Positions 1 to 10,995 of a DNA stretch of 64,000 bases are shown here, piece after piece. This stretch comes from Lactuca virosa (lineage: Eukaryota; Streptophyta; Magnoliopsida; Asterales; Asteraceae), in NCBI GenBank assembly GCA_928212115.1, contig CAKMRJ010005523.1, positions 105,241,220-105,305,219 of the forward strand. Reading direction: 5' to 3'. Both the position numbers and the translations under genes were made by a program. Positions within the stretch are counted from its first letter, which is position 1. Each line of letters starts with the position of its first letter. Below the pieces are notes generated by a model. It was not told where the DNA came from and did not search any database. It saw only the letters and a program-made list of their open reading frames with translations.

Positions 1-425
1 CTTGACCCGGTTGATAAGGAAAGCCATGGTCTTTCACTGGGGGCCTGAGCAGCAGGCCGCATTTGAGATACTGAGACAGAGATTGTGCGAGGCGCCAATC
101 TTAGCCCTGCCAGAGGGCATGGATGATTTTGTGGTGTATTGCGATGCCTCAATCTCAGGATTGGGCGCGGTATTGATGCAAAAGGGGGCATGTTATCGCC
201 TACGCTTTGAGGCAGTTGAGGCCTTATGAGGCGAACTATCCGACACATGATTTGGAGTTGGGGGCAGTTGTTTTCGCCCTCAAGGTTTGGCGTTATTACC
301 TCTATGGGTTCTGTTGTACTATTTACACGGACCATAAGAGTTTAAGGTACCTCATGGATCAACAAAATTTGAATATGAGATAGTGTCGATGGTTAGATGT
401 GGTGAAGGATTACGATTGTGAGATC
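1..425 (+). pseudogene. Array unit 0: gypsy RNase H fragment (cut by window edge)
   Basis: This is the tail of the gypsy segment, entering at the connection between reverse transcriptase and RNase H. The RNase H start (FVVYCDASISGLGAVLM) is readable. A frameshift after LMQKG then moves the continuation (HDLELGAVVFALKVW) to another frame, and a TAG lies at 381-383. Private differences include ATA for ACA near 70 and CGTTAT for CGTCAT near 291. The upstream part lies outside the window. Confidence 0.9.
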
Positions 426-850
426 TGTTGGATAAGGTGTCTAAATCCATAACTATTTATGGTATGTACTTGACCCGGTTTGGCATGGTCCATTTCGGTT
501 GCATGGCATCATGCATTTGGATAAACTAAAATGAGAGAAATAACACTTATGGTTTATTAATATATTATAAGTTCTAATATATTAATAATATTGTTTAATT
601 AGTTTTGATCAAGAATTAATTAAGTGATCAAAAGATGACTAATTAAATATATGGGTTGATTATGCAAATCATCCATAACTTGTATAGTGGGCTAATGGCT
701 CCATGGATTATCAAGTTGGGCTAAGGTCCATAGGATGCTCCATGGGAGTTACAAACCCATGGGTCATGGAAATGAAGAGCCATGTTACATTAGGGTTTAC
801 ATGGTGTAACCCTAATTATAACACACTATAAAAAGAATATGAAGCTGACC
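426..850 (+). mobile_element. Array unit 0: 5' 425 bp of copia-1-family LTR
   Basis: It begins TGTTGGATAAGG, the canonical start of this LTR family, and stops at GAAGCTGACC, where gypsy sequence takes over. It contains the U3 region and a TATA variant (CTATAAAAAG) near 826-836, where the other copies read CTATATAAAG. The last 350 bp of the 776 bp LTR are absent. Confidence 0.9.
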
Positions 851-1887
851 GTAACGGATGTGTATAGATTACCGGGAGCTGAATAAGGTAACGGTGAAGA
901 ACCGTTACCAACTCCCGAGGATTGATGATCTCTTTGACCAGCTTCATGGAGCATCTTGGTTTTCCAAGATTGACTTGCGTTCGGGCTATCATCAGATGAG
1001 GGTCAGAGAGGAGGATGTGCAGAAGAATGCTTTTCGGACGCGATATGGTCACTACGAGTTCGTGGTGATGCCTTTCGGGCTAACCAATGCTCCTGCCACG
1101 TTCACGGATCTCATGAATCGTGTGTGCAGACCGATGTTGGATCGGTCTGTGATAGTTTTCATTGATGACATCTTGGTTTATTCAAAGACACAGGAGTAGC
1201 ATGAGGAGCACTTGCAAGAGGTGTTGGAGACTCTAAGGAGGGAGAGCTTGTATGCCAAGTTCTCTAAGTGTGAGTTCTGGTTGCGTGAGGTGCAGTTTCT
1301 TGGGCACCTTGTCAACCAGAACGAGATTTCAGTCGACCCGGCCAAAGTGGAGGTCGTGATGAGGTGGGAGGTTCCGAGGTCTCCATTTGAGATTCGGAGC
1401 TTCCTGGGACTGGCAGGTTATTATCGGAGATTCATTCAGGACTTATCCAAGATAGTCATGCCCTTGACCCGGTTGATAAGGAAAGCCATGGTCTTTCACT
1501 GGGGGCCTGAGCAGCAGGCCGCATTTGAGACACTGAGACAGAGATTGTGTGAGGCGCCAATCTTAGCCCTGCCAGAGGGCATGGATGATTTTGTGGTGTA
1601 TTGCGATGCCTCAATCTCAGGATTGGGCGCGGTATTGATGCAAAAGGGGGCATGTTATCGCCTACGCTTTGAGGCAGTTGAAGCCTAATGAGGCGAACTA
1701 TCCGACGCATGATTTGGAGTTGGGGGCAGTTGTTTTCGCCCTCAAGGTTTGGCGTCATTACCTCTATGGGTTCTGTTGTACTATTTACACGGACCATAAG
1801 AGTTTAAGGTACCTCATGGATCAACCAAAATTGAATATGAGATAGTGTCGATGGTTAGATGTGGTGAAGGATTACGATTGTGAGATC
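851..1887 (+). pseudogene. Array unit 1: gypsy reverse transcriptase-RNase H fragment
   Basis: The segment starts in the reverse transcriptase fingers at MCIDYRELNK. It keeps motif A (KIDLRSGYHQ) and the active-site FIDD, and runs through the connection domain (LGLAGYYRRFI) into RNase H. A TAG at 1197-1199 replaces a glutamine codon (CAG to TAG) and recurs in every unit. A frameshift follows LMQKG, and another TAG lies at 1843-1845. Private changes are a threonine codon in TFTDLM and TAA in place of TTA near 1686. It ends in KDYDCEI at the copia insertion point. No protein can be made from it as it stands. Confidence 0.92.
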
Positions 1888-2312
1888 TGTTGGATAAGGT
1901 GTCTAAGTCCATAACTATTTATGGTATGTACTTGACCCGGTTTGGCATGGTCCATTTCGGTTGCATGGCATCATGCATTTGGATAAACTAAAATGAGAGA
2001 AATAACACTTATGGTTTATTAATATATTATAAGTTCTAATATATTAATAATATTGTTTAATTAGTTTTGATCAAGAATTAATTAAGTGATCAAAAGATGA
2101 CTAATTAAATATATGGGTTGATTATGCAAATCATCCATAACTTGTATAGTGGGCTAATGGCTCCATGGATTATCAAGTTGGGCTAAGGTCCATAGGATGC
2201 TCCATGGGAGTTACAAACCCATGGGTCATGGAAATGAAGAGCCATGTTACATTAGGGTTTACATGGTGTAACCCTAATTATAACACACTATATAAAGAAT
2301 ATGAAGCTGATT
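1888..2312 (+). mobile_element. Array unit 1: 5' 425 bp of copia-1-family LTR
   Basis: It starts TGTTGGATAAGG directly after GAGATC of the gypsy segment, as in the intact copia-1 insertion at 9197. It carries the U3 and a CTATATAAAG TATA box about 20 bp before the next gypsy segment. The last two bases are TT where several other units have CC, a variant shared with the next unit. Confidence 0.9.
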
Positions 2313-3349
2313 GTATCGGATGTGTATAGATTACCGGGAGCTGAATAAGGTAATGGTGAAGAACCGTTACCAACTCCCGAGGATTGATGATCTCTTTGAC
2401 CAGCTTCATGGAGCATCTTGGTTTTCCAAGATTGACTTGCGTTCGGGCTATCATCAGATGAGGGTCAGAGAGGAGGATGTGCAGAAGAATGCTTTTCGGA
2501 CGCGATATGGTCACTACGAGTTCGTGGTGATGCCTTTCGGGCTAACCAATGCTCCTGCCACGTTCATGGATCTCATGAATCGTGTGTGCAGACCGATGTT
2601 GGATCGGTCTGTGATAGTTTTCATTGATGACATCTTGGTTTATTCAAAGACACAGGAGTAGCATGAGGAGCACTTGCAAGAGGTGTTGGAGACTCTGAGG
2701 AGGGAGAGCTTGTATGCCAAGTTCTCTAAGTGTGAGTTCTGGTTGCGTGAGGTGCAGTTTCTTAGGCACCTTGTCAACCAGAACGAGATTTCAGTCGACC
2801 CGGCCAAAGTGGAGGTCGTGATGAGGTGGGAGGTTCCGAGGTCTCCATTTGAGATTCGGAGCTTCCTGGGACTGCCAGGTTATTATCGGAGATTCATTCA
2901 GGACTTATCCAAGATAGTCATGCCCTTGACCCGGTTGATAAGGAAAGCCATGGTCTTTCACTGGGGGCCTGAGCAGCAGGGCGCATTTGAGACACTGAGA
3001 CAGAGATTGTGCGAGGCGCCAATCTTAGCCTTGCCAGAGGGCATGGATGATTTTGTGGTGTATTGCGATGCCTCAATCTCAGGATTGGGCGCGGTATTGA
3101 TGTAAAAGTGGGCATGTTATCGCCTACGCTTTGAGGCAGTTGAAGCCTTATGAGGCGAACTATCTGACGCATGATTTGGAGTTGGGGGCAATTGTTTTCG
3201 CCCTCAAGGTTTGGCGTCATTACCTCTATGGGTTCTGTTGTACTATTTACACGGACCATAAGAGTTTAAGGTACCTCATGGATCAACCAAATTTGAATAT
3301 GAGATAGTGTCGATGGTTAGATATGGTGAAGGATTACGATTGTGAGATC
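2313..3349 (+). pseudogene. Array unit 2: gypsy reverse transcriptase-RNase H fragment
   Basis: The domain order and the shared inactivating lesions match unit 1: the TAG after KTQE, the RNase H frameshift and the TAG in the region after LNMR. Private changes are a methionine codon in NKVMVKN, arginine for glycine in FLRHLV, proline for alanine in GLPGYY, glycine in EQQGAFE, and an extra TAA at the codon after AVLM. It shares GGTTTTCC and GACTTGCG with unit 1 against units 3 to 6. Confidence 0.92.
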
Positions 3350-3774
3350 TGTTGGATAAGGTGTCTAAGTCCATAACTATTTATGGTATGTACTTGACCC
3401 GGTTTGGCATGGTCCATTACGGTTGCATGGCATCATGCATTTGGATAAACTAAAATGAGAGAAATAACACTTATGGTTTATTAATATATTATAAGTTCTA
3501 ATATATTAATAATATTGTTTAATTAGTTTTGATCAAGAATTAATTATGTAATCAAAAGATGACTAATTAAATATATGGGTTGATTATGCAAATCATCCAT
3601 AACTTGTATAGTGGGCTAATGGCTCCATGGATTATCAAGTTGGGCTAAGGTCCATAGGATGCTCCATGGGAGTTACAAACCCATGGGTCATGGAAATGAA
3701 GAGCCATGTTACATTAGGGTTTACATGGTGTAACCCTAATTATAACACACTATATAAAGAATATGAAGCTGATT
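3350..3774 (+). mobile_element. Array unit 2: 5' 425 bp of copia-1-family LTR
   Basis: Same truncated LTR, from TGTTGGATAAGG to GAAGCTGATT. Private changes are CATTACGG for CATTTCGG near 3415 and TATGTAATC for TAAGTGATC near 3545. The TATA box is CTATATAAAG. Confidence 0.9.
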
Positions 3775-4810
3775 GTATCGGATGTGTATAGATTATCGGG
3801 AGCTGAATAAGGTAACGGTGAAGAACCGTTACCAACTCCCGAGGATTGATGATCTCGTTGACCAGCTTCATGGAGCATCTTGGTTCTCCAAGATTGATTT
3901 GCGTTCGGGCTATCATCAGATGAGGGTCAGAGAGGAGGATGTGCAGAAGAATGCTTTTCGGACGCGATATGGTCACTACGAGTTCGTGGTGATGCCTTTC
4001 GGGCTAACCAATGCTCCTCCCACGTTCATGGATCTCATAAATCGTGTGTGCAGACCGATGTTGGATCGGTCTGTGATAGTTTTCATTGATGACATCTTGG
4101 TTTATTCAAAGACACAGGAGTAGCATGAGGAGCACTTGCAAGAGGTGTTGGAGACTCTGAGGAGGGAGAGCTTGTATGCCAAGTTCTCTAAGTGTGAGTT
4201 CTGGTTGCGTGAGGTGCGGTTTCTGGGCACCTTGTCAACCAGAACGAGATTTCAGTCGACCCGGCCAAAGTGGAGGTCGTGATGAGGTGGGAGGTTCCGA
4301 GGTCTCCATTTGAGATTCGGAGCTTCCTGGGACTGGCAGGTTATTATCGGAGATTCATTCAGGACTTATCCAAGATAGTCATGCCCTTGACCCGGTTGAT
4401 AAGGAAAGCCATGGTCTTTCACTGGGGGCCTGAGCAGCAGGCCTCATTTGAGACACTGAGACAGAGATTGTGCGAGGCGCCAATCTTAGCCCTGCCAGAG
4501 GGCATGGATGATTTTGTGGTGTATTGCGATGCCTCAATCTTAGGATTGGGCGCGGTATTGATGCAAAAGGGGGCATGTTATCGCCTACGCTTTGAGGCAG
4601 TTGAAGCCTTATGAGGCGAACTATCCGACGCATGATTTGGAGTTGGGGGCAGTTGTTTTCGCCCTCAAGGTTTGGCGTCATTACCTCTATGGGTTCTGTT
4701 GTACTATTTACACGGACCATAAGAGTTTAAGGTACCTCATGGATCAACCAAATTTGAATATGAGATAGTGTCGATGGTTAGATGTGGTGAAGGATTACGA
4801 TTGTGAGATC
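3775..4810 (+). pseudogene. Array unit 3: gypsy reverse transcriptase-RNase H fragment, 1 bp short
   Basis: This is the only unit with an extra frame break. One base is missing in GCGGTTTCTGGGCACC near 4217-4232, so the unit is 1461 bp. Private changes are valine in DDLVDQL, proline in NAPPTF, isoleucine in DLINR, serine in QQASFE and leucine in DASILGLG. Active-site FIDD is kept. It carries the shared TAG after KTQE and the shared RNase H frameshift. Confidence 0.92.
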
Positions 4811-5235
4811 TGTTGGATAAGGTGTCTAAATCCATAACTATTTATGGTATGTACTTGACCCGGTTTGGCATGGTCCATTTCGGTTGCATGGCATCATGCA
4901 TTTGGATAAACTAAAATGAGAGAAATAACACTTATGGTTTATTAATATATTATAAGTTCTAATATATTAATAATATTGTTTAATCAGTTTTGATCAAGAA
5001 TTAATTAATTGATCAAAAGATGACTAATTAAATATATGGGTTGATTATGCAAATCATCCATAACTTGTATAGTGGGCTAATGGCTCCATGGATTATCAAG
5101 TTGGGCTAAGGTCCATAGGATGCTCCATGGGAGTTACAAACCCATGGGTCATGGAAATGAAGAGCCATGTTACATTAGGGTTTACATGGTGTAACCCTAA
5201 TTATAACACACTATATAAAGAATATGAAGCTGACC
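4811..5235 (+). mobile_element. Array unit 3: 5' 425 bp of copia-1-family LTR
   Basis: Truncated LTR from TGTTGGATAAGG to GAAGCTGACC. Private changes are TAATCAGTTT near 4982 and TTAATTGATC near 5005. The TATA box is intact (CTATATAAAG). Confidence 0.9.
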
Positions 5236-6272
5236 GTATCGGATGTTTATAGATTACCGGGAGCTAAATAAGGTAACGGTGAAGAACCGTTACCAACTCC
5301 CGAGGATTGATGATCTCTTTGACCAGCTTCATGGAGCATCTTGGTTCTCCAAGATTGATTTGCGTTCGGGCTATCATCAGATGAGGGTCAGAGAGGAGGA
5401 TGTGCAGAAGAATGATTTTCGGACGCGATATGGTCACTACGAGTTCGTGGTGATGCCTTTCGGGCTAACCAATGCTCCTGCCACGTTCATGGATCTCATG
5501 AATCGTGTGTGCAGACCGATGTTGGATCGGTCTATGATAGTTTTCATTGATGACATCTTGGTTTATTCAAAGACACAGGAGTAGCATGAGGAGCACTTGC
5601 AAGAGGTGTTGGAGACTCTGAGGAGGGAGAGCTTGTATGCCAAGTTCTCTAAGTGTGAGTTCTGGTTGTGTGAGGTGCAGTTTCTTGGGCACCTTGTCAA
5701 CCAGAACGAGATTTCAGTCGACCCGGCCAAAGTGGAGGTCGTGATGAGGTGGGAGGTTCCGAGGTCTCCATCTGAGATTCGGAGCTTCCTGGGACTCGCA
5801 GGTTATTATCGGAGATTCATTCAGGACTTATCCAAGATAGTCATGCCCTTGACCCGGTTGATAAGGAAAGCCATGGTCTTTCACTGGGGGCCTGAGCAGC
5901 AGGCCACATTTGAGACACTGAGACAGAGATTATGCGAGGCGCCAATCTTAGCCCTGCCAGAGGGCATGGATGATTTTGTGGTGTATTGCGATGCCTCAAT
6001 CTCAGGATTGGGAGCGCTATTGATGCAAAAGGGGGCATGTTATCGCCTACGCTTTGAGGCAGTTGAAGCCTTATGAGGCGAACTATCCGACACATGATTT
6101 GGAGTTGGGGGCAGTTGTTTTCGCCCTCAAGGTTTGGCGTCATTACCTCTATGGGTTATGTTGTACTATTTACACGGACCATAAGAGTTTAAGGTACCTC
6201 ATGGATCAACCAAATTTGAATATGAGATAGTGTCGATGGTTAGATGTAGTGAAGGATTACGATTGTGAGATC
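5236..6272 (+). pseudogene. Array unit 4: gypsy reverse transcriptase-RNase H fragment
   Basis: It belongs to a subgroup with unit 5: both have phenylalanine in MFIDYREL, GAGCTAAAT, cysteine in FWLCEVQF and GGGAGCG. Units 4 to 6 share a serine codon in RSPSEIR. Private changes are aspartate in QKNDFRT, methionine in DRSMIVF and leucine in GLGALLM. The shared TAG after KTQE and the RNase H frameshift are present. Confidence 0.92.
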
Positions 6273-6697
6273 TGTTGGATAAGGTGTCTAAATCCATAAC
6301 TATTTATGGTATGTACTTGACCCGGTTTGGCATGGTCCATTTCGGTTGCATGGCATCATGCATTTGGATAAACTAAAATGAGAGAAATAACACTTATGGT
6401 TATTTAATATATTATAAGTTCTAATATATTAATAATATTGTTTAATTAGTTTTGATCAAGAATTAATTAAGTGATCAAAAGATGACTAATTAAATATATG
6501 GGTTGATTATGCAAATCATCCATAACTTGTATAGTGGGCTAATGGCTCCATGGATTATCAAGTTGGGCTAAGGTCCATAGGATGCTCCATGGGAGTTACA
6601 AACCCATGGGTCATGGAAATGAAGAGCCATGTTACATTAGGGTTTACATGGTGTAACCCTAATTATAACACACTATATAAAGAATATGAAGCTGACC
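6273..6697 (+). mobile_element. Array unit 4: 5' 425 bp of copia-1-family LTR
   Basis: Truncated LTR from TGTTGGATAAGG to GAAGCTGACC. The private change is GGTTATTTAATATATT near 6399, where others read GGTTTATTAATATATT. The TATA box is intact. Confidence 0.9.
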
Positions 6698-7734
6698 GTA
6701 TCGGATGTTTATAGATTACCGGGAGCTAAATAAGGTAACGGTGAAGAACCGTTACCAACTCCCGAGGATTGATGATCTCTTTGACCAGCTTCATGGAGCA
6801 TCTTGGTTCTCCAAGATTGATTTGCGTTCGGGCTATCATCAGATAAGGGTCAGAGAGGAGGATGTGCAGAAGAATGCTTTTCGGACGCGATATGGTCACT
6901 ACGAGTTCGTGGTGATGCCTTTCGGGCTAACCAATGCTCCTGCCACGTTCATGGATCTCATGAATCGTGTGTGCAGACCGATGTTGGATCGGTCTGTGAT
7001 AGTTTTTATTGATGACATCTTGGTTTATTCAAAGACACAGGAGTAGCATGAGGAGCACTTGCAAGAGGTTGTGGAGACTCTGAGGAGGGAGAGCTTGTAT
7101 GCCAAGTTCTCTAAGTGTGAGTTCTGGTTGTGTGAGGTGCAGTTTCTTGGGCACCTTGTCAACCAGAACGAGATTTCAGTCGACCCGGCCAAAGTGGAGG
7201 TCGTGATGAGGTGGGAGGTTCCGAGGTCTCCATCTGAGATTCGGAGCTTCCTGGAACTGGCAGGTTATTATCGGAGATTCATTCAGGACTTATCCAAGAT
7301 AGTCATGCCCTTGACCCGGTTGATAAGGAAAGCCATGGTCTTTCACTGGGGGCCTGAGCAGCAGGCCGCATTTGAGACACTGAGACAGATATTGTGCGAG
7401 GCGCCAATCTTAGCCCTGCCAGAGGGCATGGATGATTTTGTGGTGTATTGCGATGCCTCAATCTCAGGATTGGGAGCGGTATTGATGCAAAAGGGGGCAT
7501 GTTATCGCCTACGCTTTGAGGCAGTTGAAGCCTTATGAGGCGAACTATCCGACGCATGATTTGGAGTTGGGGGCAGTTGTTTTCGCCCTCAAGGTTTGGC
7601 GTCATTACCTCTATGAGTTCTGTTGTACTATTTACACGGACCATAAGATTTTAAGGTACCTCATGGATCAACCAAATTTGAATATGAGATAGTGTCGATG
7701 GTTAGATGTGGTGAAGGATTACGATTGTGAGATC
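6698..7734 (+). pseudogene. Array unit 5: gypsy reverse transcriptase-RNase H fragment
   Basis: It shares the MFIDYREL and FWLCEVQF variants with unit 4, so the two descend from one duplicated copy. Private changes are isoleucine in GYHQIRV, valine in MQEVVETL, glutamate in SFLELAGYY and isoleucine in LRQILCE. The shared inactivating lesions are present. Confidence 0.92.
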
Positions 7735-8159
7735 TGTTGGATAAGGTGTCTATGTTCATAACTATTTATGGTATGTACTTGACCCGGTTTGACATGGTCC
7801 ATTTTGGTTGCATGGCATCATGCATTTGGATAAACTAAAATGAGAGAAATAACACTTATGGTTTATTAATATATTATAAGTTCTAATATATTAATAATAT
7901 TGTTTAATTAGTTTTGATCAAGAATTAATTAAGTGATCAAAAGATGACTAATTAAATATATGGGTTGATTATGCAAATCATCCATAACTTGTATAGTGGG
8001 CTAATGGCTCCATGGATTATCAAGTTGGGCTAAGGTCTATAGGATGCTCCATGGGAGTTACAAACCCATGGGTCATGGAAATGAAGAGCCATGTTACATT
8101 AGGGTTTACATGGTGTAACCCTAATTATAACACACTATATAAAGAATATGAAGCTGACC
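7735..8159 (+). mobile_element. Array unit 5: 5' 425 bp of copia-1-family LTR
   Basis: Truncated LTR from TGTTGGATAAGG to GAAGCTGACC. Private changes are GTCTATGTTCAT near 7747, GACATGGTCC near 7791 and GGTCTATAGG near 8034. The TATA box is intact. Confidence 0.9.
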
Positions 8160-9196
8160 GTATCGGATGTGTATAGATTACCGGGAGCTGAATAAGGTAA
8201 CGGTGAAGAACCGTTACCAACTCCCGAGGATTGATGATCTCTTTGACCAGCTTCATGGAGCATCTTGGTTCTCCAAGATTGATTTGCGTTTGGGCTATCA
8301 TCAGATGAGGGTCAGAGAGGAGGATGTGCAGAAGAATGCTTTTCAGACGCGATATGGTCACTACGAGTTCGTGGTGATGCCTTTCGGGCTAACCAATGCT
8401 CCTGCCATGTTCATGGATCTCATGAATCGTGTGTGCAGACCGATGTTGGATCGGTCTGTGATAGTTTTCATTGATGACATCTTGGTTTATTCAAAGACAC
8501 GGGAGTAGCATGAGGAGCACTTGCAAGAGGTGTTGGAGACTCTGAGGAGGGAGAGCTTGTATGCCAAGCTCTCTAAGTGTGAGTTCTAGTTGCGTGAGAT
8601 GCAGTTTCTTGGGTACCTTGTCAACCAGAACGAGATTTCAGTCGACCCCGCCGAAGTGGAGGTCGTGATGAGGTGGGAGGTTCTGAGGTCTCCATCTGAG
8701 ATTCGGAGCTTCCTGGGACTGGCAGGTTATTATTGGAGATTCATTCAGGACTTATCCAAGATAGTCATGCCCTTGACCCGGTTGATAAGGAAAGCCATGG
8801 TCTTTCACTGGGGGCCTGAGCAGCAGGCCGCATTTGAGACACTGAGACAGAGATTGTGCGAGGCGCCAATCTTAGCCCTGCCAGAGGGCATGGATGATTT
8901 TTTGGTGTATTGCGATGCCTCAATCTCAGGATTAGGCGTGGTATTGATGCAAATGGGGGCATGTTATCGCCTACGCTTTGAGGCAGTTGAAGCCTTATGA
9001 GGCGAACTATCGGACGTATGATTTGGAGTTGGGGGCAGTTGTTTTCGCCCTCAAGGTTTGGCGTCATTACCTCTATGGGTTCTGTTGTACTATTTACACG
9101 GACCATAAGAGTTTCAGGTACCTCATGGATCAACCAAATTTGAATATGAGATAGTGTCGATGGTTAGATGTGGTGAAGGATTACGATTGTGAGATC
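8160..9196 (+). pseudogene. Array unit 6 (edge unit): gypsy reverse transcriptase-RNase H fragment
   Basis: This is the last and most diverged copy. Private changes include leucine in DLRLGYHQ, glutamine in AFQTRYG, methionine in APAMFMD, leucine in AKLSKCEF, an extra TAG in the FW motif near 8587, tyrosine in FLGYLV, glutamate in DPAEVEV, tryptophan in GYYWRFI and valine in GLGVVLM. It ends at KDYDCEI, followed directly by the full-length copia-1 5' LTR. Excess private change at an array edge fits weaker homogenisation there. Confidence 0.92.
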
Positions 9197-9904
9197 TGTT
9201 GGATAAGGTGTCTAAGTCCATAACTATTTATGGTATGTACTTGACCCGGTTTGGCATGGTCCATTTTGGTTGCATGGCATCATGCATTTGGATAAACTAA
9301 AATGAGAGAAATAACACTTATGGTTTATTAATATATTATAAGTTCTAATATATTAATAATATTGTTTTTTAGTTTTGATCAAGAATTAATTAAGTGATCA
9401 AAAGATGACTAATTAAATATATGGGTTGATTATGCAAATCATCCATAACTTTTATAGTGGGCTAATGGCTCCATGGATTATCAAGTTGGGCTAAGGTCCA
9501 TAGGATGCTCCATGGGAGTTACAAACCCATGGGTCATGGAAATGAAGAGCCATGTTACATTAGGGTTTACATGGTGTAACCCTAATTATAACACACTATA
9601 TAAAGAATATGAAGCTGACCAAAATCGGCCACTAGAAGCAATATAGAGGGCTAGCCGATTTCTAAGTGTGACATTTTCTCTCAAAGTTTATTCCAAGAGC
9701 ATTTGGTGTTGTGTGAAACATTTGAGGCATCACACTTGGGGTGCTAGGCTCTCAAGGTTTTCAAGGAATCAAATCAACTACAAGGTATGAAATTTTAGCT
9801 AACTTTTATGTTTAAAAGTTCCCCATGTATGCTAGATAGGATTATCAACCTTGGAAAAAGTATTTTGCATGTATTTTAGACAAACATAGATCCAAGGTTT
9901 CTAG
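9197..9904 (+). mobile_element. Copia-1 5' LTR, 3' end truncated
   Basis: It aligns with the 3' LTR from TGTTGGATAAGG to CAAGGTTTCTAG. It then departs from the 3' LTR, which runs on to CAAAACCCATCA. About 65 bp of LTR end and the adjoining primer binding site are therefore missing. The copy lacks short insertions seen in the 3' LTR, such as a repeated GGATGCTCCAT. Confidence 0.88.
9597..9604 (+). promoter_or_regulatory. TATA box of the copia-1 5' LTR
   Basis: TATATAAA lies about 400 bp into the LTR, which suits a copia U3/R boundary. The same box recurs in most array units and as TATATAAG in the solo LTR at 53101-53108. Confidence 0.7.
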
Positions 9905-9987
9905 AAACATTACCCTAAACTGGCCAGGCAGAGTGCAGATTTTTGATTTTTGCTGCTGGAAATGGACTAGAAACATTACCCTAAACT
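9901..9987 (+). repeat. Short direct repeat at the copia-1 LTR/leader deletion
   Basis: A 21 bp string starting CTAGAAACATTACCC occurs at 9901-9921 and again at 9967-9987. The first copy begins exactly where the LTR alignment stops. The TGGTATCAGAGCC primer binding site expected here is absent. CTAG at the breakpoint could be the microhomology used in the deletion. Confidence 0.8.
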
Positions 9988-10460
9988 ATTTTAGTGTTAC
10001 TAAACTTGTTTTAGATGGTGTAATGGTTGTTCTAATCCATTTACAATGGCTAATATCAAAATTCCATGTTTATATGTGTTCATATGTTCTTGAAATTTTG
10101 ATATGAATATTCATGTTCTTATGAGTTCTTGCAAGATCATAGGAATTATGTGCTATTGATTGGTAGTTAATTCATGATCATGATGTGTTTTGATGGAGTC
10201 CATAACTTGTCCTCAAGTTATGGATAACCAAAAGTCACTTTGTAATAAATCCATTAAAAGAACACATAAGTTACAAAAAATGAAGAGTCTTCATTTTTAA
10301 TAAACAATAACTCATAAGTTATGAATTGAAAAGTTTTGTAAAGTTACAAAACTTGCCCTCAAGTTTTGGAACATGTAAAGTCATCTAGTAAACATTAGTT
10401 CCAACCCCAAGAATTTTAAAAGTTAAAATTCAACCCTTATACTTTATAATATTATAAGTG

Positions 10461-10465
<5 letters not shown>

Positions 10466-10522
<57 letters not shown>
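10466..10522 (+). repeat. (AT)n microsatellite in the copia-1 leader
   Basis: An uninterrupted AT dinucleotide run of about 57 bp in the leader, likely variable between individuals. Confidence 0.95.
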
Positions 10523-10526
<4 letters not shown>

Positions 10527-10995
10527 AAGATCAAGTCGTTTTACCGTTAGTAGGCCTCATTCACGAAGCCGGTCTATAAGGGGGTATAAGGTTGTTGCCT
10601 ATAAAATGGCAGCTTAATGGGTGTCCATTCTCAGCCACCGCTTCCTTGATCGGTGGAGGGTCGTTAGCCGAACGGGTAGGACAAGGACTTATAAATCCTC
10701 ATTAAAAGTATGATGAATATAGAGTAACTAAATGTTTTTTTATAAATCCCAATCTTAGTTAATTTAGGAAAATTTGAAAAAGGTGCTAACCCATGAAATT
10801 ACACTTTTCACTTTGATTAAGTCGTTAGTGGAGCGTGTGTGGTTAACCGTCACACTAACTTGGACTTAACAAGGTAGGTAAAGGGTGACTTAAGGTTTTT
10901 CATAGGTCGGTGGAGCGTGTGTGGTTAACCGGCACATCGATTGAGTGAAAAACATAAAGGGTACCAAGTAATTTGCATGGTTACTTCACACCTTG

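Larger units (their letters stand above)
1..9196 (+). repeat. Tandem array of a 1462 bp chimeric gypsy-RT / copia-LTR unit
   Basis: The same block recurs head to tail with boundaries at 850/851, 2312/2313, 3774/3775, 5235/5236, 6697/6698 and 8159/8160. Each full unit is about 1037 bp of Ty3/gypsy reverse transcriptase-RNase H followed by the first 425 bp of a copia LTR. All units are 1462 bp except the third full one, which is 1461. The array enters from outside the left edge as a partial copy. It ends where the last gypsy segment meets the intact copia-1 LTR at 9197. Copies look about 98% identical by eye. The simplest origin is a tandem duplication across the left gypsy/copia-1 junction, then expansion by unequal exchange. 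A collapsed or inflated assembly is the main alternative. Confidence 0.95.

Noticed and set aside
816..9133. Recurrent minus-strand ORFs of 78 and 113 codons in every array unit
   Set aside because: They are antisense shadows of the reverse transcriptase and RNase H frames and recur only because the unit recurs.
1..9196. CRISPR-like or gene-cluster reading of the tandem array
   Set aside because: The units are 1.46 kb, nearly identical throughout, and consist of retrotransposon sequence; no short repeat and spacer pattern exists.
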